Shown here in pieces: positions 31,101 through 40,926 of a stretch of DNA of 64,000 bases (its first letter is position 1; every line of letters starts with the position of its first letter). This stretch comes from Yamagishiella unicocca (Eukaryota > Chlorophyta > Chlorophyceae > Chlamydomonadales > Volvocaceae): the NCBI GenBank assembly GCA_003116995.1, contig BDSL01000019.1, positions 124,001 to 188,000 of the forward strand, given 5' to 3'. The notes under the pieces are model-generated. The model saw only the letters and a list, made by a program, of their open reading frames with translations, was not told the origin of the DNA and did not search any database. The position numbers were made by a program, and so were the translations under genes.

Positions 31101-33580
31101 CCCTTCCCCCTCCGCTGCCAGTCCCAGCATGCGCCCACAAAATCGGAGTCCGATGACCATGCTCAACTATCCTGTCCTTGCCGCGTAGCCGGTTTTTATG
31201 CCCCCCCTGCCTGCCCCACTCCGGGGCCCCGGCCCCCTCCGCCCCCCGCCCCTGCCTGTCCCCCTCCGCCCCCTCCCCTGCCTGTCCCCCTCCGCCCCCC
31301 TCCCCTGCCTGTTCCCCTCCGCCCCCCTCCCCTGCCTGTCCCCTCCACCCCCGCCCCTGCCTGTCCCCCTCCGCCCCCTCCCCTGCCTGTCCCCCTCCGC
31401 CCCCTCCCCTGCCTGTCCCCCTCCGCCCCCCGCCCCCTCCGCCCCCCTCCCCTGCCTGTCCCCCTCCGCCCCCTCCCCTGCCTGTCCCCCTCCGCCCCCC
31501 GCCCCCTCCGCGCACCCTTGATTCCGAACAGCCCGCCCTGCTCCCGCTTGATGGGGTCGCTGACGCTGACCGCCAGGTGCGCGGAGCCGTACCCGCGACC
31601 CGGGCCGGGGGTGGCGGGGGAGCCGCGGCCGCCGGGGGTAGTGGAGGGCCGCGGGGACAGCGCCTGCGGGCGGAGAGGCGGGGGGAGCAGCCGCGTGGGG
31701 GGTGAGGGGGGTGGCAGGGGGCCGGCAGGAGGACTGCGTGTATTGCTGTGTGGTGTCTGCGTGTGTTGCTGTTACATGTCCCTTTAACGCGTGGCGGATG
31801 ATGTACGGACGTTCGCGCGCAGGTGGTGTATGTACGGACGTTCGCGCGCAGGTGGTGTACGAGGCTGTCGACTCTGCGGGTGAAGTTGGCCACTTGAAGC
31901 TTGAAGCTTGAAGCGAGGGGGTAAGGTAGCTTACCCCGTCCAGTGCTGCCAGCGGCTGTCGCGAGCTAAGCAACTTTAGCTCGTCCTCCCCCCCTGGACC
32001 CTCATCCGCCGGTGCCACTCCCACCACCCTGCCGTGTTCCAAACCCCCCTTGCTTCCAGAACCCGTGGGGCACGAACCAACGGTCTCACCCCACGCACGC
32101 GCCTAATCAGGCAATCCAGTTCTCCAGCATGCATCTCAAAACGTCTGTTAAACGGTTTTTTCTGGCATCACGGGTCTTCCTCGAAACCCCCTGGACCCCT
32201 GCTCCAAGTGCTCCAACCTGCGCCCACAGCCGTGTGTCCGAAGACCATCCGCAGCTGCACTGCCCATGTCGTGTAACCGGTTCTTTATGCCTTCCCCCTG
32301 CCCCCCTGCCTTTCCCCCGTACGGCACCCACCCATCCCCTGCCTTCTCCCCGTGCAGCACCCACCCACCCCCCGCCTTCCCCCCGTGCGGCACCCCGCCT
32401 TGCCTCCCCCCCGTACGGCACCCACCTGCAGGTCGTCGTCCCGGAAGTCCCCCGAGCCCGGCAGCACCAACGAGTCCAGCGCGGTGGCAGCGGAGCAACC
32501 TGCGCCCGCCCGGCGACCCGAGCCGCTGCCCTCGGCTCCGGAACCCGCTCCACCCGGCCCCGGCGACGCTCCTCCCAGCGGCCCTGCCGGCTGCTGGTTG
32601 GCGGGACTGCGTCCGTGTGCTCCGGCTCCGTTCACCGCCCGCGGGTCCGACCCGGGGCCAGCGGACAGGGGAGGCGAGGAGGAGGAAGGCCCCGGCGGCG
32701 GCGCCGCAGCTGCCGTACGGCCGCCGCCGCCCATCAGCGGATCGTCGCGCATTGCCGCCGACGAGCCGGCGTCGTCGCCGCCGCCGCCCCCCAGCGGCCC
32801 CGCGTGCATGCCCAGCGGCGCCTGCTCGTACATGATGGAGTCTTCGTACGACGGCGGCTTGGCGGCGGCCAGCTCGCCGTACGTGGGGTAATTGGTGGTT
32901 GTGATGATGGAGGAGGCGCCGGGGCCCCCTGCGCCGAGGCCGAGCCCCAACCCCCCGAAGCTGGTGAAGAGGTCGTCGTTGTTGTCGTCCCCCGCAAGAG
33001 CTCGGAAGCGGTCCATGTTCCCCTGGTAGTGTGGGGCCGGGTGGCGGGGCCGGGTAGTGAGGGGCTGGGTGACGGGGCTGGGTGGCGGGGCCGAGCCGGG
33101 TCAGGTTGGGTTTGAAATCTCCCGCAGGTTCCGAAATCCAACGACAGGCCCACTGCATGTACGGCCCTGCCCAAACGTCACAAATTCAAACTGACAGACA
33201 GACCTGCAGCAGCTCCGTGTTATCCCCCAGGTCCAGTCCATCGTGGCTGCCACGACCCGTTGGCAGGTTTGCTAGGTGGGCTGTCAGGTCTTCCATGTCC
33301 TGCTTGACGCGTCGGGGCAGGTTGGGGTCGGGGGAGGACAGGTTTGGGTCGAGGTCGGGGTTGGGTTGATACAGGGAGAGGGAGCGGGTAGGAGGCATAG
33401 TTATGAGTCCGCAGCAACGGCGGGTGCGGGTCGTAAGGAGCCGAGGGGAGGCACGGCGAGCATGCACCCCAAGGCAGCAATGACTAAGGCGGGGGCCGAG
33501 CGCGACGGGCGACTACGCACCTGGTCGTCGAAGGTTCCCCCACTCCGAAGCGGGTCGTCGACTGCTCCTTTGCTGGCCAT
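25164..33580 (-). CDS. SNX2: Sorting nexin 2-like protein (PX + BAR/Vps5)
   Basis: Sixteen exons, all in phase: 33521-33580, 33204-33299, 32426-33022, 31516-31663, 30781-30997, 30488-30548, 30103-30261, 29768-29836, 29216-29314, 27698-27823, 27380-27460, 26743-26802, 26351-26500, 26063-26155, 25797-25907, 25164-25478; 813 aa. Residues 1-250 are disordered and Gly/Ser/Pro-rich. The PX domain (about 280-393) has TVRRRFREFVALAELLKEKY, FVPPRPEKN and LERYLNKLARHPVISASE. The basic RRRF core is the usual PI3P-binding site. The C-terminal BAR/Vps5 helices (about 430-710) have WSVVNGELGMALFQLRKAEQ, GCLHEYLGLM, AAGAKVLGGDAAKAKK and RLHSELRGDMLSMLHHYAAV, as in plant SNX2. In plants SNX1/SNX2 work with the VPS26-29-35 core in endosome recycling. 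A Gln-rich tail of about 100 residues (EQLQAA, PPQHLQLQ) is extra. Confidence 0.95.
25500..25605. repeat. 15-bp minisatellite (GGGGGGAGGGGATGA)
   Basis: About seven copies in the last intron of the sorting nexin gene, ending close to its acceptor. It is C-rich on the sense strand. Confidence 0.9.
26818..26872 (+). repeat. Repeat family B next to a 3' splice site of the sorting nexin gene
   Basis: GCATGAGGAGAGACCCGTGG, then GTCGGCACTGGAGAGTAATA and CCGATT. On the transcript strand its reverse complement ends about 15 bp before the acceptor of exon 26743-26802. Confidence 0.85.
27217..27298. repeat. 15-bp minisatellite (CTCGCCTCCCCCCCT)
   Basis: About five copies in the intron after exon 27380-27460. 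A family A fragment (27337-27365) lies between it and the donor. Confidence 0.85.
27533..27610 (+). repeat. Repeat family A, full-length copy
   Basis: GATTGCAAGGAAGACCCGTG, GATGCGAGGAAAACCGTTTA, GAACAGGACGTTTCGAGATG, CATGCTGGAGAACTTGG. It is the best copy for a consensus. It lies in the sorting nexin intron 27461-27697, about 70 bp from the acceptor. Confidence 0.92.
28973..29052 (-). repeat. Repeat family A, full-length reverse copy
   Basis: CCCAGTTCTCCCGCATGCAT, CTCAAAACTTCTGTTTTAAA, then TCGGACATCCACGGGTTTCC and CTCGAACCCCC. It lies inside the long sorting nexin intron 27824-29215. Confidence 0.92.
29125..29215 (-). repeat. Hybrid A/B repeat starting at a donor site
   Basis: On the transcript strand the intron opens GTGAGCGGGGGAGACCCGTG, then GGTCGGCACTGAATAGGAAA, and ends with GGAGATGCATGCTGGG. 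It thus has a B head and an A tail, starting at the donor of exon 29216-29314. Confidence 0.85.
30271..30326 (+). repeat. Repeat family A head next to a 3' splice site
   Basis: GGTTCGAGGGAGACCCGTGG followed by ATGCCCGAAAGAAAAACCC. Its reverse complement forms the C-rich tract just before the acceptor of exon 30103-30261. Confidence 0.85.
31158..31207 (-). repeat. Repeat family C copy
   Basis: Reverse complement reads GGGGGGCATAAAAACCGGCT, then ACGCGGCAAGGACAGGATAG. It borders the minisatellite at 31236-31512 in the sorting nexin intron 30998-31515. Confidence 0.8.
31236..31512. repeat. Minisatellite of about 21-23 bp (CCCCTCCCCTGCCTGTCC)
   Basis: About twelve copies of CCTGCCTGTCCCCCTCCGCC with small length variants, G-rich on the sense strand. 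The array starts next to the donor of exon 31516-31663. Confidence 0.95.
31797..31857. repeat. Direct duplication of a 28-bp unit
   Basis: Two copies of GTACGGACGTTCGCGCGCAG plus GTGGTGTA lie in the sorting nexin intron 31664-32425. A short (CTTGAAG)3 follows at about 31893-31915. Confidence 0.85.
32119..32192 (-). repeat. Repeat family A reverse copy
   Basis: AGTTCTCCAGCATGCATCTC, AAAACGTCTGTTAAACGG, then CACGGGTCTTCCTCGAAACC. A family C copy follows at 32255-32291 (CCATGTCGTGTAACCGGTTC) in the same intron. Confidence 0.9.
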
Positions 33581-34074
33581 TCTATAGATCTAGTGTGTCA
33601 AAGAGCTGGGTGCATGCCTCGCACAGTCGTGCGGGGTATTTGGCGGAATGGACAACCCGGTTGGAGCGCCTAACCCTAGACTTGAGGATTCTGGGGAATG
33701 AAAAACGTCGAGGTTCAGCTGAAGATCTAGATCTCCTAAGTTATCGAGAGGACGACCGCCAAGCTGGGCGCGTGGGTCTCGCGAAGTTGGCAAAACTGGA
33801 ACACCCCTTCTGCCGCAGTCGTTCGCCAAAATAGACAACAATGTAATTTGTTGCTTGCTTGCGGTACGCAAAGACTCTCCGCGCGTGCAAGTGCATGCCG
33901 TGCATGGCCACGACAGACGACAACACCATGCTGGATGGTTAGGATGGTCGGGCACACTTGTAAACCCTTGTAATTTTTGTTGCACCTTGCCCTTCATACT
34001 TTCTAGAACACCTGCAACTATAGCTTCCTGAAGCTTGGCCTTTTCACTTGTATAGATCTCTCTTTTGCCCGGAC
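33581..34074. promoter_or_regulatory. Divergent promoter between sorting nexin and ALY/REF genes
   Basis: 494 bp, clearly AT-richer than the flanking exons. TTCTAGAA, a heat-shock-element core, lies at 34001-34008, about 70 bp before the ALY start. A single inverted pair is weak evidence of heat control. Confidence 0.45.
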
Positions 34075-34264
34075 ATGGCGGAGACAAAGTTAGCACTGTC
34101 TTTGGATGCTCTGATAGCGCAGGCAACGAAGAAGAAGGACAGAAAGCCCCAGCAGCCGCGGCCTGCCGGACAGCCACCCCAGGCAGGCCCCCGGAAAGGC
34201 TTGAACAAGAACCGGCAAAATAACGCCGCAAACGGGAATGGCGCGCCACAGCAGCAGCGGCCGA

Positions 34265-34295
<31 letters not shown>

Positions 34296-36525
34296 GCAGC
34301 AACCGCAGCAGCAGGTTCAGCGGCAGGGGCCTGGCCAGCAGGGCGGTCAGCGCAACCGCAAAGGCGGAGCGCCAAACCTCGGTGTTCGCGGTGGGCAGGT
34401 GCAGAAGCGCAGGGTAATTGAGGTACCTGAACAGCTCCTTCGGGCGCCTCCGCAGCAACCAGCACCGCAGCGGGTGAGATTTTGAGTTTTGCAATGTCGG
34501 GAAAAAGCCACAATCGATTTTCGACCTGTTACAAATCGCGCGGGACCCATGTGTCATATTATGCAGCGGCAGGTGCAACAGCAGCGGCAGCCCGCGCCCG
34601 ATGGCAGGTGGCAGCATGACCTGTACAAGGGCGACTACCCGCAACCGCGTCGTGCGCCCGTATCCCAGGTCGCGGGCACTACCTCCAAGCTGTGAGTTTG
34701 CTGTGTTATCGGCCACCCCATTGCTAGCTCTTCCTGCCATGTGTTCGGTGTGCATGCCTGTGGGGAGCCCGCCGGAGAGCCGCGCGCCCGCCTCACGCGC
34801 CGAAAGCGGAGTACCCTTCACCTCGCGCGGCAATGGCTTCGCTCTCGCCCGTTGCTCGAGGGATTTTAATCCAGTCGGCCGTGACGGCAGCGTCATCCGC
34901 CGTGAGGCGGTCGGCGGAGAAGGGTATTGGGTGCCGGGCAAAAGAGCAAGTGCCGGCGGACGACCTGACAGCCTCTCCCGTCCCCTGGCGACTGCCGCAG
35001 CATCGTTAAAAACCTGCACCACCAGGTGTCAACCGACGACCTGCTGGTGAGTAACATGGTTGATGCAGTCACCGCACTGCCAGGAAGGCTGATTGTATGC
35101 TGAAAGCATCCGCACTTACGTCTGCGCAGGAGCTGTTCTCGACGTGCGGCACCGTCAAGAGCCACGGGGTGAACTACGACAACTCGTAAGTTCAGCTGTT
35201 TTCGTGGCTTTTTCCCACGCCAGGCCCCTTGCCTCCGCCCTGCAGTGGTTATGAATGCTTAGGACGTCTTACTGAGGTTCCATTGTGATTTTTGTGCAGT
35301 GGCCGCTCGATCGGCACGGGCTGGGTCTTGTTCGAGACCCGATTCGAAGCGGAGGTGGCCAAGACGGAGTACCACGGCGTGAAGCTGGATGGGCAAGCCA
35401 TGGACATCTACTTCTCAGACGAAGTGCCCGGCTCATCGATAAAGAAGCTGTCGTCGGGCATTTCGTGAGTCCTTGCGCGTTGCTTTTTCCGTGTGTAGTG
35501 AAGCCATCTCCCATTTCGCGGAGCGAGCGGTTAGCTCGGCTCGCGTTTTCATAGCTACAACCAATCTGAACAGCTTGCCTGCCACTCCCCAATAACAGGG
35601 TTCAGAAGCCCGGAGCGGGAGGAGGCAGCCGGGCGGCCGGCATGGGCGGGTCGGGAGGGGTGGCCGGTGGCAGTGGCGGACAACGTCTGGCGGCTGCGGC
35701 CATTCGGGAGACGGCAGTGGCGTCCCGGTAAGCACGGCATGCAGCGAGGGCGGCATCGTGCTATCAGGACTAGATAGTTTCAGGCAGCTGGATCAATTTT
35801 TCTTCCTGCTTTCTCTGTTCCTGCCGATGTGTCGAGTCCATGCGGTCCACCATGCGGCAGCCATTTAACGTCCAACTATGGAAGGAAGACACGGTAGCTT
35901 GTTGAGCCCAGATGGCATAGGGCGGTTTCAGGATTGTAGGCTTTCTTGGTGTAGGAAATTAGGATCGACACGGGGGATTTCCGTGTCGATCGCCGCGCTT
36001 CGTTGGAGTTGCCTTACAGCGAGCACAACCGACGACACACTTCTTGTCCGTGCAGGGTCGGGCGAGGCGGCGGCGGCGGCATGCGTGGAGGCCGGCTCCG
36101 GAGTGCCGTGGTAAGTGCAGGGTCGGCGGGTCGGTCATCTCCGTTTGTTGTGTGTCGTGATGGAATTTCCAAGGCAACTTGCTGTTGTTGCCAGTCGCGG
36201 ATTGGATGTGGCATCATGGCTGTATCAATCTTAACACGGTACCTGGCGTGCAGGTGGGCCGGGCGCAACTCGACTCGGATCTGAAAGATTACATGCAGGT
36301 AACTTTTAGTGGGGCGTGTGGTTTTGGCTATTTTGCTGGTTGCTAGCGCCTTGTACATTTGGCACGTTACAGCATGTGTGTCGAAAGCTATGCCTTTCTG
36401 CTTTCTCGCAGCCAGAACTGCCCCGTACTGAGCATCTCTTTATTGAACGGCTTGCAGGAGTGAGATGCCAGGCCGCTTTCGGACTGTTGGGACAACAAAA
36501 TGACTTCCAATGGGGGCGTGCGTGA
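34075..36525 (+). CDS. ALY: ALY/REF mRNA-export adaptor (RRM protein)
   Basis: Exons 34075-34473, 34567-34691, 35001-35046, 35130-35185, 35300-35464, 35599-35727, 36056-36110, 36254-36298 and 36412-36525 chain in phase; 377 aa. The N-terminal MAETKLALSLDALIAQATKK resembles the UAP56-binding motif. A polyQ stretch (about residues 63-85) follows. GRWQHDLYKGDYP matches the W-x-H-D motif of ALY proteins. The RRM (about 172-255) runs LIVKNLHHQVSTDDLLELFS through GTGWVLFETRFEAEVAKTEY. A GGGGGMRGGRL box and QLDSDLKDYMQ give the C-terminal UAP56-binding motif. ALY recruits the TREX complex and hands mRNA to the exporter in the nucleus. The last exon is uncertain: an alternative acceptor at 36458 would end the protein right after DYMQE, the shorter and more usual form. 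Confidence 0.95.
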
Positions 36526-36596
36526 GGCAGGGTTTGCGCCCTGGCGAGGTGTCACTGGTTGTTACGACGCTGTTGTCATTTCTCAGTCGTGTGCTC

Positions 36597-36601
36597 TGTA
36601 A
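36597..36601 (+). terminator. TGTAA polyadenylation signal of ALY
   Basis: Sense-strand TGTAA about 70 nt past the stop at 36525. Confidence 0.6.
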
Positions 36602-36669
36602 TGCGTGCATTAATTCTTGACGGGTTTGTTACATCGGGCCCAATTTCCTCCACCAATCCGTCGCTAGAG

Positions 36670-36674
36670 TTACA
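36670..36674 (-). terminator. TGTAA polyadenylation signal of the sirtuin gene
   Basis: TTACA on the plus strand, about 35 nt past the stop at 36708. A second candidate lies at 36628-36632. Confidence 0.5.
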
Positions 36675-36707
36675 TGCGACAAGCTGGGTGCACATCATGT
36701 TGGCACG

Positions 36708-39700
36708 TTAGGTCCCCTCGTTGCTGGCGCCGCTGGCGCCGGGGGACGACTCGCTCGCATACTGTGCCTTCTGCGACGTCCGCGACTGGCGCAGACTGAC
36801 CCTAGTAGGCACGGCAGCCGGTTGATCGGGTTCGGATTTTTGCCGCTTCTTGGGTTGATCGGGAAGGACAACCGGCGGCGGGTCAGCGAGGAATGCTGCG
36901 ATTACGTGCTCCGGGTTGTACTGCACCTCCTGGCTAACGAACGAGTGGACGCGCGTGCTTGAAGACACCTCGTTGAAAGCCGGTACTGGAACGTTGCCGC
37001 CGGGATCTCGGAAAGCGGTGCCATTTTGCGGCGCCGACGCGGAGGCTAATTGGGTTAGGTCCACGGTGTGCTGTAACATGATGTCGCGCTTCTCCTCGTC
37101 AGCCCACTTGACCAACCGGAGCTTCAGCGTGCACCGCACCATGCGCAGCCCATCGGGCACGCCTGGGAAGCAGTGAGAGTAGCCGGTGGTGGAGGCCGTC
37201 AAGACACCGCTACTGAGCGGGCCCCAATTGGCTGCCCCAGCACTGCCTCCGGCACCGGCGCTGCTGCAAGTCGGCGCTGCGGCGCCGGCTCTTCCACTGC
37301 CGCCTCCCTCGCCAGCATTGTCAGCCCCATCGGCACAGACTGACAGTTGCAGCGACTCGATTATGGGAATCGGGCAGCTGGGTCCGTGCCGACTCCCGAC
37401 CGAGATTGTCAGGGATCGCCCCGCGTCGGCGTCGCCCAGCACGTGCTCGACGATCAGCCGCTCGGTTCGGATGTACGGGGGCACCTGCATGCCCGCAGTA
37501 GCAGCGTCAACAGGCGTACCGCAGTTTGCACGCACGCCGCTGACATGCGCAACAGCCCGTTGACTCCAAAGCTTATCATAGATTGGTAACACACACGAAG
37601 CAACACCTAGACGCCAAGCCGCCACTACTTGGCTGGTGCCTGTGCCGCACCTCCAGGCCGAGCTCCTGCATCAGCAGCGCCATCACCACGTCCACCCGGC
37701 TGCGAATAATGAGGTTCGCCTTGCGGTCCTTGGGCGTCTTCTGCAGGTTGACGATCACCATCTTGCCTCCTGGTGGTGAGGCGCGCAGGAGACGGTGGCA
37801 GGGCGCGTCTGATACTGCGCCAACGGACAAATGATCCCAGCTTGCTAGGGATCCGCAGCTACTCATGTAATTCGGGTCCGCAGCTGATGCGAGTTCGCTA
37901 ACATGCAAGAAGTGCGGCTGCCTCCGACCCGGACCGGCAGACCAGCCGCTCGCAGGAAGCCAACAAAGTTAACAAGACTATCATGACGCAGGTGAGGGCG
38001 CGTCTTGAGGGCCGGGAAATCCACAGCGTGGAAGTATGGGGAGCGCATGGTGTACACCAGGCCAGCAGGAGGCAAAGCATCCTACACGGCGCCTCAGCCC
38101 TGGTTCGAGGCCCAGTTCGTTCCGCACCTTCATCTCGCGTCAGCGTCGGGATCTCGTTGGCGGGCTGGATCTGCAGCGACGTGCCGAGCACCAGCGCCAC
38201 GTCCTGCGATGCCACAGGTGGGGCGGGGACCCATCCGATGCAGAACCAGGTGGACGACGATAGCCAATTTGCAAGGCTGGCGCAGACCGAGAACGTGGCC
38301 CAGCCACGGCACACGTGGGCACACGGGGGCACGGGGGCACAAGGCAGCAGCCGGTCCCGTGTCGATGCGTTCGGAGCCCAGCACCGTACGCACGCCCATC
38401 GCAGCAGTGCCATGCCCCAGCGCCGCTGCCACCAACCTCAACCCAGCCCCATCTCTCCATACACCCTCTCCCCTTGCCGTACCGCGTCCTCCGCCTGCTG
38501 CACCGCCTGGTCCAGCTCGTCCTCCGGCAGCGGCGTGTCCCAGTCCAAGATGTTGTCCACTAGCGCCCCGCCGCAGCCAGGCTGGCAGCACCGCCGGCCG
38601 CTGGGCTTGAAGTCCACCTGCGGGTGCCAGGACCAGGGGTGCAGGTGAGGGTTGCGGAAGGCAACAGGAAATGGTACACCGGCAGGCTCCTCTCCGGTAC
38701 ACCCGGCCCCCAATCGCTTGCAATGGGTTAAAAAATACTAGTGTCTCCTGCTCCGTACATGTGCCTAGTGCCCAGCTCGAAGGTGCCTAGGGCGGCGAGC
38801 CACGCGCGTATGTGTGTGCTACAAGCGTCGCATCGCACCCTGGTGATTTGGACATATCGCATCCTGGTGATTTGGACATATCGCATCCGCGGGCTGGAGG
38901 CTGGACCCACCGTCTCCATCTGGAAGTCGCGCGCGTACTCGGTACGGCACGTCGTACATCGCTCTGCGAAGCAATTGCCGTGCAGCTCCGCCAGCTTGCC
39001 GCGCGGCACGCCGCTCCACAGGTGCAATGAATCCACGTTCTGGCTGCAAACGTACGGCACCTTGCCCGCTGCTACCAGACCGGATATTGCCTGGAGGCCG
39101 AGGAGGATGGGGGGAGTGTGTTTGGGTTTTGGGGCCCCTACCGGACAGGTCAGGAGAGGTGTTCCAGTGGACGTCGAGAGGCGTAGAGATGGTGTTGCGC
39201 GCAGAGGAGTGGCTCGTTTCGAACGGTGCGTACTACACTTGAAAAGGACCAGGTCATTAGCTGCGGGATAAGTGGCAAGTGAAACAACGGAGACAACAGT
39301 CTACTATGGCCATTCTATGTACAGCACAACGCAGGCCTGGGCACGTCAATCCTTGCTTCCCACACAATGGAAGCGCGGCATGAGCCGTGCCTCTTCCGCT
39401 TTGCGCCCTCGCACCGGCCCCGAAACCATACCATATGAGTGAACGTGGGCTTGGCATACTCAAACGGCGTGAAATCTGTGGGCACGGGTTCTTTCTTCTT
39501 GCGCAGAGTCCAGATGCCCTTGGGACCCCTGTTTTGGGGTTTGCGTGCAGTGTGTGTATGTTAGCGCTGGAGTGGGTGAATTCGAGTCGCCACAGGCGAT
39601 AGCGCACCGGAAGTCTGGGATACCGCAGGCGGTGGATATGCCGGCACCTGTGAAGACGAATACTCGCTGGGCATCGCACACCTGCGTGCAATTATTTGAG

Positions 39701-39895
39701 CCAGGTCAAGCCAGGCCAAGTCAAGCTCTGTTCAGCTCGCCAGCTAAAATTGATGCTCGTGGAGCGGCTTACCCATTTTGCTAAAGACTTTGCACCCTCT
39801 TTAATGGCATCAAAGCTCTGGTGGTACTCCTTCGCGCCAAGCTGGCCCCCTAAATTGCGCTTTTGCTTGAGCCGGTCGGCGTACCCCAATGACAT
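36708..39895 (-). CDS. SRT1: SIRT6/SRT1-type NAD-dependent protein deacylase
   Basis: Eight exons in phase: 39773-39895, 39608-39681, 39432-39528, 38911-39090, 38483-38617, 38128-38203, 37651-37769, 36708-37484; 526 aa. MSLGYADRLK is the class IV sirtuin start. The NAD pocket is FTGAGISTACGIPDFRGPKG (about 51-70). SQNVDSLHL and the catalytic His of AELHGN (about H135) follow. The zinc knuckle is C143-x2-C146 plus C168/169 and C173. LVLGTSLQIQPANEIP and KMVIVNLQKTPKDRKANLII finish the Rossmann fold. All key residues are present. The last exon adds a 258-aa tail starting VPPYIRTERLIVEHVLGD, with a basic patch QPKKRQKSEPDQ near the end. Plant SRT1 also has a long C-terminal extension. The family removes acyl groups from histone H3 in the nucleus. 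Confidence 0.95.
38826..38889. repeat. Tandem duplication, about 26-bp unit
   Basis: CCTGGTGATTTGGACATATC plus GCATC occurs twice in the sirtuin intron 38618-38910. Confidence 0.85.
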
Positions 39896-40926
39896 TTAAT
39901 TATGGTACGTATGAAGTTACAAGGCCATACAGCACTTGAGCAATTTCTTAGCGCGGTTTGGTTCGTCGTTTCAGGATACCGTACGTCATAAATATGGACG
40001 ATAAGAATACCGAGCACTGACCCAAGAACGTGGAAGATGAAAACCTATTACCGGTATTGGATGAATTTGAGGCTTCCAGCAAAAAAACGGCATGCATGCC
40101 GTACCAATGGTTTGCCCTTGTCGTCTTGCCTCAAACCAATGTGGGGCCGTTAATTCTCACACACAGCGCTGGTCAAGTCTGGGCCTGCCTGGACATCTTG
40201 CTGCCGCAACCAGCAATGCTGGGAATTTGGTGCGAGGCGTGTATGTGTGTGTGTTTTGTATGGTTGTCCGTGTATATGGACAGGCAGGCTGCAAACCCTA
40301 GTAGGCATGCGTCCAATGATGTCAGTGATCCGACTTTTATCCAGGGCGTTCCGTGAATTTCGTATGCTGTCCGACCTGCCCGACAAGCCCCTGCCAACCG
40401 AAGGTGTGAAGTGGCGACTAGCTAGCTTGCATCTTGGCATCTTCACCTCATGCGTCTTGACAGGTCGGGCCTCCAGGGCCTCCCCTGGCCTCCGTGGGCG
40501 ATGCAGGCAGATGGAATAGGCCATACATTAGGCCACCCATTTCGCCTTTTATCGGGAGCGTATGTGATTTAATAATATGTTTCGCGAATTATGTATAGCG
40601 GAAATCGATTTGCGCTCGTCCACCCGAATGCACTTTTTACAACATAGCGAGCATCGGATGTTACCTGTATGCAGTAGCTACCTAAATTGTGGTTGTAATG
40701 TTCTACGCCCTAGGTAGGCGCCTAGCTGCGGGCGCTAGATGCCCAAAGACGGCGCCTCAACATTTCAAACCTTCCGGTCGGCAGCCCTAACCTCAAGCGC
40801 TGCTCCCAACATACATTTGTAGATCGATTCTGCCCCGGAAACGATTTCACCTTAGTGCTGGCTGGGGCTTCAGGCCGCCCTTCGCGTCTCCAATTTGACT
40901 TTGGCCACTACCAAAGGGCGCTATCG
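39896..40926. promoter_or_regulatory. Divergent intergenic region, sirtuin and beta-helix genes
   Basis: About 1.0 kb of relatively AT-rich DNA between two divergent starts. No known element or extra exon was recognised. The frame of the beta-helix protein is open a little upstream of its first ATG (to 40855) but without an ATG. Confidence 0.45.

Noticed and set aside
30591..31787. 398-codon plus-strand ORF
   Set aside because: Antisense to sorting nexin exons, and the repeated SPACPPPP-type sequence is the minisatellite at 31236-31512.
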